Positions 48,673 to 60,637 of a DNA stretch of 64,000 bases are shown here, in pieces. Every line of letters begins with the position of its first letter. Position 1 is the first letter of the stretch. The stretch spans positions 372,001 through 436,000 of the forward strand of contig JARWMV010000234.1 in assembly GCA_030998015.1 (NCBI GenBank), in the 5' to 3' direction. The stretch comes from Ceratorhiza oryzae-sativae (taxonomy: Eukaryota; Basidiomycota; Agaricomycetes; Cantharellales; Ceratobasidiaceae). The notes beneath the pieces were generated by a model. The model searched no databases. It was not told where the DNA came from and saw only the letters and a program-made list of their open reading frames with translations. Made by a program: the position numbers and the translations under genes.

Positions 48673-50904
48673 ATGGCCGAGCTGCCGAGCGATAATAACA
48701 AGGGCACACTCCCGCAAACCTGGTCTCCCAACCACCATTACTCGCCCTATGCGTATCCCCAGCAGCTCTTCCCCTACGCTCCGCCCCAGTCCCGAACACC
48801 GCCTGCACGTCGACCAGAGTTTGCCGTCCCCGCCGTCCCACACCGGCCCAATGGCGCTGGCGCGCTTGTGACAAACCAGCTCCCTGCTCACGCTCACCCA
48901 GCTGCAGTCGTCCAGGGCTCGAGCACAGGCGCAGGCACTGGTGCAAAACGGGGTCGGCGCCCCTACGTCGGGGAAAAACATGATGCGATCTGGTCACCAG
49001 AGGTTCAAGACGCATTCTTGCAAGGTGCGCCTCGCCCTGCAGCTCCCCATCCAATGCTCATGTTTTACTTGCGTAGCTGCGCGCACCATCCCCAACAACG
49101 GGAAAAACTGGATCATGCGCGACGGCAAGCAGTACGGCCGCAACGCGCTTATCGCAGAGGAAATCTACCGCCTGACCGGCCAGCATCGCACACGACAACA
49201 AATCTCAAGTCATATTCAAGTCCTCAAAAAGGTGCACGCCGACGACCCTGAAAGTTTGTATTATTTTAACTGCTTTCTTGGGATCGCACATAATATTTCT
49301 TCCCAGTGATGCGTGTACTCAATGGTCAACTCGATGACTTGCCGAACTCTGCTGACCCAGCCAAGTCAATGGGCTTCTCCGGGTCCGCCTCCAGCTCTGC
49401 CTCGCCCCCGGTGATTAAAACAGAAGATACTGGCAGCTCGGCAAGCCCGCCTCCTGCCCTTCCAGCCAATCCCATTCAAGAGCTTGTCGAGGGTTCGACA
49501 TCGTTCATATCTATAATCCGATCGCGTTCGGGTCAATCCAACAGCGAAAGTCTACCCACCACACCCCCGAGCTCCTCCACTTCGAATGCCACTTCGAAAA
49601 ACGAACCTCTCCAGCTCGCAGAATTGCTCCCCAGAAGTGCCAACCCTCCGCCGGCTGTTCCTCGTGCCCTCAGCGAGCCGCTGGTCGCAGAATTGAACGG
49701 CGTCAATCCACATCCTGGCGCTTGGCGTGGCGAACGACTGGCGTACATAACTGCGATTACGATCTGGGCCGAGCGCACGCTCGAAGGAGCCGGGGTGCGC
49801 TCTCGTCCTACGACAACGCATGTGTTTGCCCAAATGCACTCGGCGAGGTGTCCACTCGAAAAGCTACCGGTGGACATGGAGGATATTGTACGAACGATCG
49901 GCCCTGGAACCTGCATGCACGCCGAGATCGGGATTGCGCTTCCGCCTGCCGGCCTGAACGTGGGCAAAATCCGAGCAACACTGGTCGTTGAGGCGATGAG
50001 GGAGTTTGACGGCTACTGCCTCACCGACGCGTTTAGCTGCGAGGAGGGTCGGTTCATGTCGACGCATACAACAGTCTTCCCAACCGGCCGCGAGGAACGA
50101 GAAAAGTATTCGTGGACGTACGAGATCCCGTATGCGACCGAGATCTGGAGGCGGGTGTTGACGCAGAACCCTCGGAGCGCGCACGGAATGCGGCTGGTGC
50201 AAAAGTATGTGCGAAGTTTGGCGGGCGGGAATCCCCACGGTGACGTGAATGTGGCCTTGATGGTGGTGCATGATGTAAAGGTTGTCCCACCTGGGGAGGC
50301 TGGGTATTCGAGGATCAAGCATGTGGACTTGACAGGCGAGCAGGCGAAACATGATGCGATATCTGCCAGCATCACGGTGAACGGGATGCCCCAAGACGAT
50401 GACGAGGACGAGTCGAGCACAGATGGCAACGGCGATACGACGATGGCGGTCCCCGAGTCGGAACACCGCAATCGGTCGAAACCCGATCTGAGTGTGGCTA
50501 TTCCTCCCGTGGACGACAGCCAACTCGAGTTTCGCACACAGCATAGCCAGGTTACTACTACTGGGTCTTCCCAACCGGTGACGCCATTTGAACAGGTTGC
50601 GCATATACCGCAACAGCCTCCGCCACTACAGGGACATGCCCAAGATATGCGGTCTTGGCTCTGGGCACCAAACCCGACTGAAGGCAGTATCCCTGGCAGT
50701 TCTGGGATGAAGCCTGTGCTTGGAAATGCGATGCCTGCCAGCGGTAGGGTCGCAGATAGAGAAGACCGGATGGCATGGTTAACGCGAGACGCGTTCGCTG
50801 CGGACGCACCTAAAATCAGCAACTTTGCCGGACGTGAGGAGCTGGACGACCCGGTGCGGATTGAGTCGCGGGGCAAGGGCAACGAGTACTTTAGAGTGAA
50901 CTAG
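48673..50904 (+). CDS. TEA/ATTS-domain transcription factor
   Basis: Fungal member of the TEAD/Tec1/AbaA family, which control morphogenesis or sporulation. The start is ATG 48673 (MAELPSDNNKGTLPQ). A Pro/Tyr-rich leader of about 95 residues precedes the TEA domain: DAIWSPEVQDAFLQAL, then GKQYGRNALIAEEIY, then RTRQQISSHIQVLK. The domain is split by introns at about 49024-49074 and 49253-49307. The C-terminal exon is long, with Ser/Thr/Pro-rich stretches and a conserved-looking central region (LEKLPVDMEDIVRTIGPGT, YSWTYEIPYATEIW) that resembles a cofactor-binding beta fold. An acidic patch (DDDEDESS) lies near residue 565. The stop is TAG 50902-50904. The name TEC1 or ABAA is not assigned because targets cannot be inferred. 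Confidence 0.9.
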
Positions 50905-51362
50905 GTATGTGTATTCTTGGATCCTGCATGCTTTTTGTGTCTGTATTATAGCTGTGCCGATATGACCAATTTCATTTTGGGATGTCATAATTGCTTCTCT
51001 GGAGTGACGCAGAATATTGATGGGTGTTTATCGCTGTAGACGATCTGAGATTTTCGGGGTGGCTTACCACGTTCGCGTGGTTGACACTGCCGACCGATAA
51101 CCCATCGACGGCGATCAGACAACGACAAGGTGCGGCCGACAGAGCCTGCGTCGGACGAGGTGCGAGCGCAACGACGCCGGCTGGCAACCGACACACGAGC
51201 TTCGGTTCCGTGCAATTTTCTGCGAATTGATTTGCTAACAAGGGGGCAGCACAGCCACGCGGTCTTCACTCTACACGTCCACATACATCCCAGACGCACC
51301 AACATCGCCCACGTTGACCGCTGCGTTGACCGCGTCCCCGACTGCTGCGCCGCGACGTTCCC
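50905..51362. other. Intergenic region between two regulators
   Basis: About 460 bp holding the 3' end of the TEA gene and the promoter of the next gene. No feature is recognised beyond a GC-rich stretch close to the following ATG. Confidence 0.45.
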
Positions 51363-54141
51363 ATGCGTCCTCCTGCCCGCATCCGCACGACCCCGCCGCT
51401 CCCTCCGCCCCAACCCGCCACCCGCGCACCACCGTCGGCATCGGCGCCATCGACGCCCGCGACGCCCGTGGCCCCACCCGCGCCGCACCTGCTGTTCGGT
51501 GGGCCCGACTTTCCCGCCGACTTCCCCCCGCCTGGCTGCGTCCACCGTATCTCGCCCGAAGATGCACGTGACAAGATTCTCATGGCTATCTGTGCCGCCC
51601 TCGCCCGTGTGGTGAGTGATGGTCCGTGCACGGCGGTGACGAGTGTTGACGATCCCGATTAGGAGAACCGCGCGCTGACCCCCCGCCAAATTGTTGACGT
51701 TGTGCATCAGACCGGCATTATCAAACTTGGGTGAGCCCCTGACGCACTGTGTGGGTAGACACGAGTTAATTCCGATGGTTCCTCCCCTTGTCCGCGTGCG
51801 ATGCGCGTCTGCAGCGGCAACACCCCAGCATCCACCGTCTCGACGCACATTCGAACGCACCTGGCGCGCGGTACCCCTCCGCTGCTCTTGCGCCACTCGT
51901 TGCAGCCCCGCCCGCGCCACCCCACAGACACCCCGACGCTCGAGGATCGTGCGATCGGGCCCAGTCCAGACGGCTCCGCCGAGCGCAAGAAGGGCACCTC
52001 ATGGTACCTCTCCGAGGCCGCGGGGTTCGCGAGCCCGTGGGACCGATTGGGTATCCCTACGCCCAAGGAGCCAGCCTGTGAGCCGGCCGACGTCCCGGTC
52101 CCGCCGTCGCCGGCTGTCTCTGTTGCCGAGCCTCTTGCCCCGGTCTCCAAGCCTATGGACGCGACGCGCGTCAGCTCGCGCAAGCGCACACGGACCAAGA
52201 GCTGGAGTGCCGCCGCCCGCGAGCTCGGCATGGACGGTATGTCTCCGCTCCCAGACGAAGACGATGAGAGCGAGGTTGAAGCACACCGAGAACGCAAATC
52301 CAAAGTGCGCATACGCCTGCGTCTAGGCTCTCGCTCCGATTCTCGTTCGCCTTCTGTGAGACCGGAGGACCCTCAGCCCCAGCTGGAACCCGACGCTGAG
52401 CCTGAACAGGACGAGTCCGATCCTGAGCCGGTATCTAGTGGACCTTCCGTAACACGCCGCCATTCCCGCCGAAACCTACCATTGACAGGGAATCGTGTGG
52501 CTCCGGCCCCGAGCTCCCAGTTTACGCACTTCCGCCGCTCGCTTTCTTATCCAAGTTCCATAGAGCCACCCACGCCTCATGCGCTTACGTTTGCGGACGC
52601 CGAGGACAGCGACGTCGAGGACGGCGACTTTCACGTACGAATGATGTGTAACCTCGACTCCGGCCCTCCGAGCCCCCAGAAATCGACGGATGATGCGCCT
52701 TTGGTTGGGATAGGATGTGGTCTAGTGCTTGGAGAAGGTCGAAGAATCAAAGTCAAAGAGGAGCACGAATCGTCTATGTCGCCGCCTTCGTTGTCGTCCC
52801 GAGCGTCTTCTCTAGCGGCCTCTTCACTTCCCGAAGACGACGTTTGGGCGGTTAAGATTGAGGACCAGGAGGACGTGACCATGACCGATGTTGCTCTTGA
52901 ACCCGAACCATGCAATACAAGCCTCGGGTTTGAGTTGAGCTCATCGTTCGAGAGGTTCGAGGCCGAGTTTGCACTTCTCGGCGTCCATTCGCCCATTATT
53001 CTTCCTACATCATATATGTGGGATCCAGAAGACGTGGATGGTCCAGAAAGTCTCTGTGCGGATGAGGTGGATGTACTGTGGACCGAGCTGGTCGACAAAA
53101 GACCGCATACACGCGCCAGCCGAAGAGATTCCGCACTAGGAAAGAACATTACGCATGCTAGGAATGCATCCTCGAAGCGCCGTGACTCGGTCTCGTGGGG
53201 CTGTCCTGCTCCATCCGGCATGCGTGTATCAATTGGTGGCGTGAAGCCTCGACCAAGCACAGAAGGCCCCACGCGGGGTGTCGTTTTGCGAAAGGACAAG
53301 GAACTGCCGATTGAACGAATTGTCCTACACGGTACGTCTCGAGTTTGGCCACCCTAGGTTCGATTGATTGACGCGTATCTTCCGGATTGGATCAGGTGTC
53401 GAGTACGGATCATGCGTCGTACGCGGATGCGTACTGCTTCGTCGAATTGAAGGCTCATACGTGAGCTTGACAGCGCTTTTGCGTGCCTGCCGGGTGCCCG
53501 GATCGTGTCATGCACAATTTAGGACGCCTGGGACTGTCGACGTAGCTGCCCCAGTGCCAGAAGTACCCAGAGCTGATTCGACAGATAATTCATCCCCAGC
53601 TTCCTCGACTCCATCTTCCACTCAATCGTCCGCGTCTATCACCTCGACTGCGTCCGAAACCACATCCTCAGAAGTTCTCCATACCAGCACTCTATCCTCG
53701 GAAATTCACCCTTCGAGCATGCCGCATGGTGCTTCTATCGACTTTGGCACAGGCATCGAGGCAGCAGATATATCTGGCATGTGGTGCCCGCTTGGGGACG
53801 CACGTACGGTTGTCGAGGAACGCCTCAAGCCGTATCTCCCCGAAGACGTGCGACAGTCGTTCCTAGCTGATGTCCTGCCGCTGAAAGAGATTACTCCCGA
53901 CGTCGAAGGGCCCAAGGTCGAACCCGAATGCGAAGCAGGAGTAACATCTGAACTCAAAAATGAGAAAAGCGGCGGGACGCCAATGGCGATGGCGATCTCC
54001 GAAAAGGTACTCGCGGCATCCGAGGACGATGTGACCGTTTACGTTCGACCGTCTTCACCCGCAACAGTACCGTGTGCCGTGCAACGCCGAGTGCTTAGGG
54101 CACGACCGGCGCGCGTGGTAAGGACGAGGACTCGGGCGTAG
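51363..54141 (+). CDS. Regulator with GDS1-like winged helix and APSES/KilA-N-like domain
   Basis: Probable DNA-binding regulator of about 850 residues. The start is ATG 51363, followed by a Pro/Ala-rich leader. Residues about 65-135 (exons to 51880) look like the fungal GDS1 winged helix: KILMAICAALARV, ENRALTPRQIVDVVHQTG, IIKLGGNTPASTVSTHIR. A long disordered middle carries basic and acidic patches (SSRKRTRTKSW, PEPEQDESDPEP). Near the C-terminus, VEYGSCVVRGCVLLRRIEG and YVSLTALLRACRVPG resemble the first half of an APSES domain. After about 95 Ser/Thr residues, ISGMWCPLGDARTVVEE resembles its second half (usual form GTWVPLxxAR). Introns are near 51613-51660, 51731-51816 and 53332-53395. 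The stop is TAG 54139-54141. Both domain calls rest on motif recall. Confidence 0.65.
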
Positions 54142-54683
54142 AGTAGATGATACCCGTGTTCTCGCCAGAGTGCGAATAGACTGTAAACTTACCCCCTGCC
54201 TCTCCCCATTTTTTATGAAACCGTGCACGCCGGCGAGAGGTGTATGCTATAAATACTTATGATCTATGTTTTCGCTTTTCGGCCAGCTCTCGGCGTGCAC
54301 GCGCTCTTCTTTTTGTACGCACATTACTTTTCTTATGTCGGTATCTGTTTCACTTGTCGATCAAATATTCTCGTTGTCCGCACTGTATATTTGTTCATGA
54401 ACCAACCCTGCTCCATCTTCGTTATGACTGTAAAGCTAAGGCATTGGTCGTGTTTGATGTTTAGGAGACATGTGTTATTAAGTCTTGCGACCCAGCCAAG
54501 TAAGAATCAAATAGAAGTTGTAGTGATAAAATGAGTAAAAATGAAACAGCGTCAGAAATGAACGGTAATTGAGAGCAAAGGCGTCAGTGTTGTCCAAGAC
54601 ATGTCAGATGGTGGTCGGTTAGGGCTACACGGCATGATCCCGGAAAACTGAAGGAATACATCAAATATTAGAATAACCAAAGT
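54142..54683. other. Convergent 3' region
   Basis: About 540 bp between the stops of the GDS1/APSES-like gene and the C2H2 gene. T-rich, with two short open frames of no domain character; probably two 3' UTRs. Confidence 0.45.
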
Positions 54684-55710
54684 TTACTCTGAATCCAACT
54701 CGACGTCCGAAATAGGTTCAGGTTTGGCGATAGGGGAACCTAGCTCTATCTCTTCATCCGAGCCTTCTGCCTGCACTATGGCAAACGCCTCTTGAGCAAG
54801 CTTGTGAAACCCAGGAGAGTCAAACCCTACGGAAACCTGTGGGGCTCTCGGGACTACACCCGAGAACCGAGGTGGCATGAATGGATGTTCATATTTCTGC
54901 TTTGGCCGAATGGTTGTGCCCCTTGACAGTCTAATCTGCCGCCGTTTGCTCTCTGCCAGGGAGTCATCCTCTTCCGCAGCAATCCATGTCTCCAGAACAT
55001 ATGAAACGGCTCGCGTCGGATCAATAGCAGTTATGTTGAGTGCATCCCGCTTTGCTTTGACCAGTTTCCCGTGTGTGAAAGTCGCTGGAGAGCAATATGA
55101 GCTCAAGAATTTGTAAGGAGGCTGATTTGAGTTTGGTATAGGAGGAAGGCGACTGGAGATTATAGGAGTAAGGATAGCCTGGGGTAGCGGGCCCCCTGGG
55201 GTAGCATGTGTGTCAAGGTGATCTGTGAGATCATCGTCAGTCTTGAAGCGCCGGAGATTGGTTCTGCAATCTACAAATTCGTGAATGCAGATTGTTCACA
55301 TCAATGAGAATATATACCTTGTGACGGACAAATCCACATCTGAACCAGGTGATGGGATTTCACAATATGTTCTACTAGTTCTTCCGGAGTATCAAAAGTC
55401 GAGTTGCAAAGCTTCGTTTTGGTTGGTCGGACTTGACACTCATATATCTGCAACTAGGTCTTTAATATTATAGAAATAACTAATGAATGTTAAAGCACCA
55501 TGCGGCTCCGATTCTTTGCAGCGGTACCAATTGTGTGAACTTTCGCGTAGTGCTATCCATTACCGAGGTCAGCCAAACAGGCATGCTGGCCGAGAGCGTG
55601 TGTTATACCTTTTCCAACAGTTCATAACTCGACAAAATCGCCTCACAGTCTACCCAGCGACATTCTGTACGCCGAAGAGCTTTGCGTAAAATATCGTCTG
55701 AAACATTCAT
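54684..55710 (-). CDS. Uncharacterised zinc-finger-like protein
   Basis: I do not recognise a named orthologue. The start is ATG 55708-55710 (MNVSDDILRKALRRTE). Several degenerate C2H2-like units follow: CRWVDCEAILSSYELLEK, then LCNSTFDTPEELVEHIVKSH, then CRTNLRRFKTDDDLTDHLDTH. Joining the last unit in frame requires the acceptor TTTGTAG that gives DCRTNL, not the nearer TTGCAG. The rest is a Pro/Arg-rich region (SSRLPPIPNSN, RPKQKYEHPFMPPRF) and an acidic end, stop at 54684-54686. Very small exons near 55480-55620 could not be fixed, so the middle of the protein is uncertain. It may be a chromatin or RNA-binding factor. It is head-to-head with the acyl-CoA synthetase-like gene, 220 bp between starts. 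Confidence 0.6.
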
Positions 55711-55930
55711 TGTGATTGCTCGCGTTGGAAAGGGCAGCAGCGAGGATTGGATACGCTGTGGCTTGTTTACATGGCGCTCAGTGGCTATGACAGGGTCTCG
55801 GGGGTTGATGAGGGGTCATGGAGTTTTGGCTTCTATCAAGTACATTCCTCCACCAGACAACGACAGTCTATACCTCAAAAGCTGACCCAAAAACTTCAAA
55901 TAGAACAAGATTATTTTGAATATACCTAGA

Positions 55931-58228
55931 ATGTCTCTGCTGAGCGGCTTGACTAGTTATGATGACGTTACTCTTGTTTTGCTTTCTGGTTTGATTCTGA
56001 CAGTGACGGCCGGCATCGTCTCTCGGTCAGAGCCACTCGCCCATCCTCTTGTACTTGGTCAACAGAGTGAACCTTCTAAAGTAAGGCGTCCAACCGAGAG
56101 CGCAGTCTACCGGAACTACGGTGTTGGGATGTATATGCCTGTAAGCTCTCAGTGGATCACGTCTCGTGCATGGTGTAGATATAGTCGTCTGTAGCTTCCA
56201 ACGCGCCCCAAGCGCGACGTTCTTACCGTAAATAACTTGATACAAGCGGATATGAAAATTCCACGGATTTTTTTTGAAACCAAGGTCAGTTCATAATGGC
56301 ACAACGAATCACTGCCTAAGCGTCCCACGTTTCCAGATCACCAACTCCGAATTGCGGAATAAAATATCTGCTCTGGGCTCAGGACTCGTCCGCAAGTTGA
56401 ATCTTGCCCCCCGGGACTCGAGTGTTCTTTTACTTTTAGAGGATAACTTTGGCACGTTTCAACTCTTAAGTCAGAGAGTTCGGTTATTGATTCGTTTTCA
56501 GAGTGTCTTCTCTCCGTGTTGGCGCTAAGTTCATACTCGGTCACCCTATCATTATAAATCATCTCCAACTCTGAACCCGGTTCTTTCTGTCCATCCGCCT
56601 TCGGCAATTATTGTTCAATCTCGGTTCTTGCACACATTGCTCGAGCAGCTGGCCGACGAAAAAGAGGATGGTCTCCACTTGATCGTTGTAAGTCTCAATG
56701 CGCTCAGTTTGATGAATCCCTCGGTGTCACGATGCCTTTGTTATAGGTCGGTGAAATTGACGCCCTAGCCGAGTCTCATGCCCGTAGAACCGGGTTAATC
56801 CTCACACGCTGGACGGACGTTTTGAATGACAACTCGGAGATTGTAAATCTAGAACAGGCTGACCTTCCAAGTAGGTCAAGTACACAATCTTGACGCTGAA
56901 TGTTGCTCAAACTGAAACTTCTAGCTGCCAACGACGTATTTATGATATCGTACTATGGGGATGAGGCGGGAGTGGGTAGTATTTCGAACTTCCTTCGATA
57001 AAACCTAATTATTTTCCCGCAGCAACCCAAGGCTGTCCAGCTAACCCACCAGGTATGGGGTTGCCTTTATTCGTTGATACAGCCACCTGATCACACGACT
57101 AAATAGAATATAACTGCCGCTGTTGTATCGGGCCGCGGACTCTTTGCAGTATCTTCTCCGGTGTCAGCCGAAGATCGTATCCTGTCGTCTTTTTCAATGA
57201 ATACTCCGTTCGGGATGGCAGTCGCCTTTCAAGCATTATGGGAGGGTGCGTTTCAAAGACGATATCCTGGTTCAGAGCTGACTGTACACAAAAGGTACAA
57301 GCTTTACTATCAAACCAAACGTTGGCCTATTCAAGACTGGTGAGCTCCCCCAAGTCCTAGGGTTATCCAAAGTTTACCCTGTGTTACTCTAGAATCGGAG
57401 AGCGTCGAGGATAATCTTAAATCCGTGGTTGCCTCAGTCAAACCGACGCTGCTGTTCATCACACCATCGGAGCTCGTAACGCTCTCAAATCAAATTCTAG
57501 AAATAGCAAAGGGCTCCTTCTTGTATACGCTTGCTTGGAAGCGCAAAATGGGAGCATTGCTCGAGGGTAGCATTAGCCGAACAACTCCTTGGGATAGAGT
57601 CGTGTTTGACGAAGCGAGAATTCGCTGTAGCCTTGGCGAACTGAAAGGAGTCGTCACCGCCGGAGGTAAGTAAGCATGCTTTGCTAGCTCACCTGTATTT
57701 GACGAAAAACCAGAACCAAGCGATCCCAGCACTCAAGCAATCTGCTCAATCGCGACTTCGGTTCCGATTGCTCGTGCTCATATTCATCCTCTATCTGCTT
57801 CGCCAATTCTAGCGTCTCATCCCCTGGATTTACAGCGGCACTTTCCGTCAATCGGAGGCAGCCGTGTGTCTAAAGTAAGTGGCTTAATTCAATTCGCATT
57901 CCTCTGGATCCAGCTTAACAGAACCTAGGACCCACTTCATGTCGGTCCTCCGGCCCCCAGCGTAGAAGTGAAATTAATTGGTGTTAGCGAGAGTGATGTA
58001 GAGGCAGGAACGATCCAAGAGGCGAGGTGAGTGTTTGAGCTAAAGAAATCCGCTTTTGCTAAAAGATTGTTCCAGATGTTGATACGTGGAACGTCAGTCG
58101 GCACCCCGCTTTCCGAATCGAGCGTACCGTACCCAGAGGGTTGGTTACCAACGAACGAACGCGCGCTAGTACAAAGCAATGGTACTTTCAAAGTGGTTGG
58201 GCGCCAGCGTCGCACCATGGGACCGTGA
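55931..58228 (+). CDS. Degenerate acyl-CoA synthetase-like (AMP-binding) protein
   Basis: The fold looks like an adenylate-forming acyl-CoA synthetase, but the catalytic motifs are eroded. The start is ATG 55931 (MSLLSGLTSYDD) with a hydrophobic membrane-anchor-like segment (VTLVLLSGLILTVTAGIV). Family-like stretches are ITNSELRNKISALGSGL, HPPSAIIVQSRFLHTLL, KAVQLTHQNITAAV, FSMNTPFGMAVAFQALWEG and LKGVVTAGG. The ATP-loop reads ISYYGDEAGQPKAV where active enzymes have YTSGTTGxPKG, the usual TGD motif reads LPTNERA, and the protein stops about 100 residues early (TGA 58226-58228), without the C-terminal lysine region. About 10 exons. Near 56535-56560 a stop interrupts the conserved region, and a two-base loss or missed intron is needed to rejoin it. 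It is either a pseudoenzyme or a decaying gene. Confidence 0.65.
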
Positions 58229-58452
58229 AGATACTCCCAAAACGAATACATGATGTGGCATTTCGGGGAACGCCATGATTGGCAATTGTGAAGAAATTTG
58301 AAGTAGCTCTGTATTGTAGTAGCACACCAATCAAGGCATCAAATTCCGCATAATCGTTGTAGTCTAAACCGCATCGCCGAGTCCGGTGGCGCTTGACCAA
58401 TACAGTTTCGATACCCCGCCACCGTTTGTCTGTTGGGTAAGAACTGCGGCTG

Positions 58453-59499
58453 CTAACAAAACCGATCACTATACACAAGGTGAGACGTAGCGTAGTGACT
58501 TGATACAAATGCACACCTTTTTAGCTTAGACCGGCGATCTAATAACGCTTCTGCCAAGGCTCCCTCCTTCCGGGCCTTCTTGAGCTATAGGAGTACGATG
58601 AGTTCAAACCGAGGCCACGCTAAACCAATCTCGGACCCACCGCCTTCTTCTCCTCGGAAGAAATTATAGACTTGCCAGCCCCCCAAGCCTGGAATTTATG
58701 GCTGGCCATTTGAGTTGAGTTGTGGATTGGGGAGAGCGACGGTTGACAACACTCACTTGGTTCCAACTTCATCAATCTCTGGCACTCGCGTCTTGCCTGT
58801 CTTTTTCCGGTCCTCCTCCCCAGCTTTTTGCTTGTATTCATGCTGTACGCGCACCCAGAACCGCTCGTTGAATCCAACTGTGTCGCTATCACCACGCAAC
58901 GTAGTTTGACCTCCCGCAACCTCGTCAACTGAGAGGTATTTGTTGTAAATGTTCATAAACGCGACCATGTGATTTCCCTCTTCATCTGTTTCGGGCAAAA
59001 TGACCGGGGTGAACTCCTCTTGCGGCCCTCTTGCTTCTCTGTCTGCAGACACCAGCCCGTACGCGTCGCAAGAAAGGAACCTTCCCTCTGGAGTACGAAG
59101 GTTGATTGTTGGAGAGCCAGCGACTCGTGTCGTCACCCATACTTGGTTGACTTCGGTTGGAGTAAATGAGAGGGGTTTTGAGTCTCCTGTAGAAGAGGAG
59201 GCCGAGCTAATCGCTTGGATATTGACACGATTGCGAGTTGAGTCAAAAGCAACACAAGTAGTTATAGCAGCCTGGTGCATAATGAACGTTGGGCCAAGTA
59301 TTTGCTCGGGAGTTTCAGGCTGGACCCATGCTACAGCTGCAGGTTAGGATAATCGCGATATATTTAAATCAAACAATCACTTACTGCCGGGATCAATGTT
59401 ATCTTCTTTGTCCCCCTCCTCACCCTCTCTTCTCTTGCGTTTCTTTGACTTTTTCTCCCCTTTAAAAATCAGCTTTTTGGATTTTGGTTTATCCGACAT
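58453..59499 (-). CDS. FRG1: FRG1-like protein
   Basis: Homologue of FSHD region gene 1, an actin-bundling and RNA-associated nuclear protein. The start is ATG 59497-59499; the first exon has a Lys-rich leader (MSDKPKSKKLIFKGEKKSKK). The fascin-like beta-trefoil follows: FIMHQAAITTCVAFDST, VWVTTRVAGSPTINLRT, GRFLSCDAYGLVSADREA, FTPVILPETD and NIYNKYLSVDE. The C-terminal helical part reads AWGAGKSIISSEEKK, then LKKARKEGALAEALLDRRSK. The last exon is only 16 nt (58453-58468) and completes SDRFC before TAG, as in other FRG1 proteins. About five exons and 275 residues. It is divergent from RPL26 with 219 bp between starts. Confidence 0.9.
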
Positions 59500-59718
59500 C
59501 GATTTTTGTTGTTTTGGATAGCTTGTAAGATCGGAATATCGGGGCGAACGTGCCAGAGGCTGGGTGGCTACAAGAGATAAATGGTTACAAACGCGGCGCT
59601 CGTCACACAAGTTGGTGGAGACCAAGCGCCGGGCGGCTATATTTGCACCCGGCGGGACCTTCGTTGATACTCACAAACGCTATTCCCCCGTGTCGCTGGC
59701 ACTCCTCGAGCTATTATA

Positions 59719-60384
59719 ATGGCCAAATTTAACCCCGGTAAGTATGTGATGTAAAACAGGGGGCTAATCTCTGTTTGCTGCCCAAATTATGAGCATTTTG
59801 AGCGGCAGGATGGATGGGTGGATCATTCTTGGATGGATGGATTATGAAGATAACCCAGTTAACCTCGAATCATATTCCAGACGTCTCCTCGTCCCGCCGC
59901 AAAAGCCGCAAGGCTCATTTCGATGCACCTTCTTCCATTCGTCGGAAGATCATGTCTGCCCCGCTCTCCAAGGACTTGCGTGGCAAGCACAATGTGAGCG
60001 GAAAGCATTCCGGAGCTCGGGACCCCATCTAAAAGCAACTACCCACAGGTTCGCTCGTTACCTGTCCGCAAGGATGACGAGGTTTTGATTGTGCGGGGCA
60101 AGTACAAGGGGCGAGAGGGCAAGGTTACCCAGGTTTACAGGAAGAAGTGGGTCATTCACGTCGACCGTGTCCACCGTGACAAATCCAATGGCTCCACTCC
60201 TCCCGTTGGCATTCACCCAAGCAATGTGGTCATCCAGACGCTCAAACTCGACAAGGATCGGTGGGTTTAATCGATTGAATGGCTATCATATTACTTTACT
60301 CACTCCCGAATGGTAATTAGCCGGGCAATCCTTGAACGCAAGGACAGAAAGCGTGCAGAAAAGGGAGCTGCCGAGGCGGCGTGA
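59719..60384 (+). CDS. RPL26: 60S ribosomal protein L26 (uL24)
   Basis: Large-subunit ribosomal protein near the peptide exit tunnel. The start is ATG 59719; exon 1 is 19 nt (MAKFNP), followed by an intron of about 140 bp, longer than others here, as is usual near the start of fungal ribosomal protein genes. Then [31 protein letters not shown], and after a second intron the KOW-like core [19 protein letters not shown] and [18 protein letters not shown]. The last exon encodes [14 protein letters not shown] and ends in TGA 60382-60384. About 140 residues, the normal family length. It is divergent from FRG1 and convergent with VMA8. Confidence 0.95.
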
Positions 60385-60637
60385 GGTACACCCACCGCAA
60401 TCGTAACCGCGACTACCCTCACATATTTCCTCCCATCCAGTTGATACTTTTCTTCTGGATCACTTGTACTCGTTCTGCTTTCATGTGCGTCAAAATTACA
60501 TGTAACTATGCACCCCACATCCGTAAGATGCCTCTCATGCCAGTCGTTTTGCGTCAAAAATATCGTGATGAATTAAGAACAACCAGCTTTGTGCTGTCGA
60601 TTTATACCATATGAAACGTGAATATGCAACAAAGTAC

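Noticed and set aside
50013..50882. 289-codon minus-strand open frame
   Set aside because: Antisense to the long C-terminal exon of the TEA factor, which has recognisable content on the plus strand.
51707..52312. 201-codon minus-strand open frame
   Set aside because: Antisense to the GDS1-like gene; produced by GC-rich codon structure.
55255..55290. Apparent frameshift in the second zinc-finger-like gene
   Set aside because: The acceptor TTTGTAG gives an in-frame DCRTNLRRF unit, so the shift is only a wrong splice choice.
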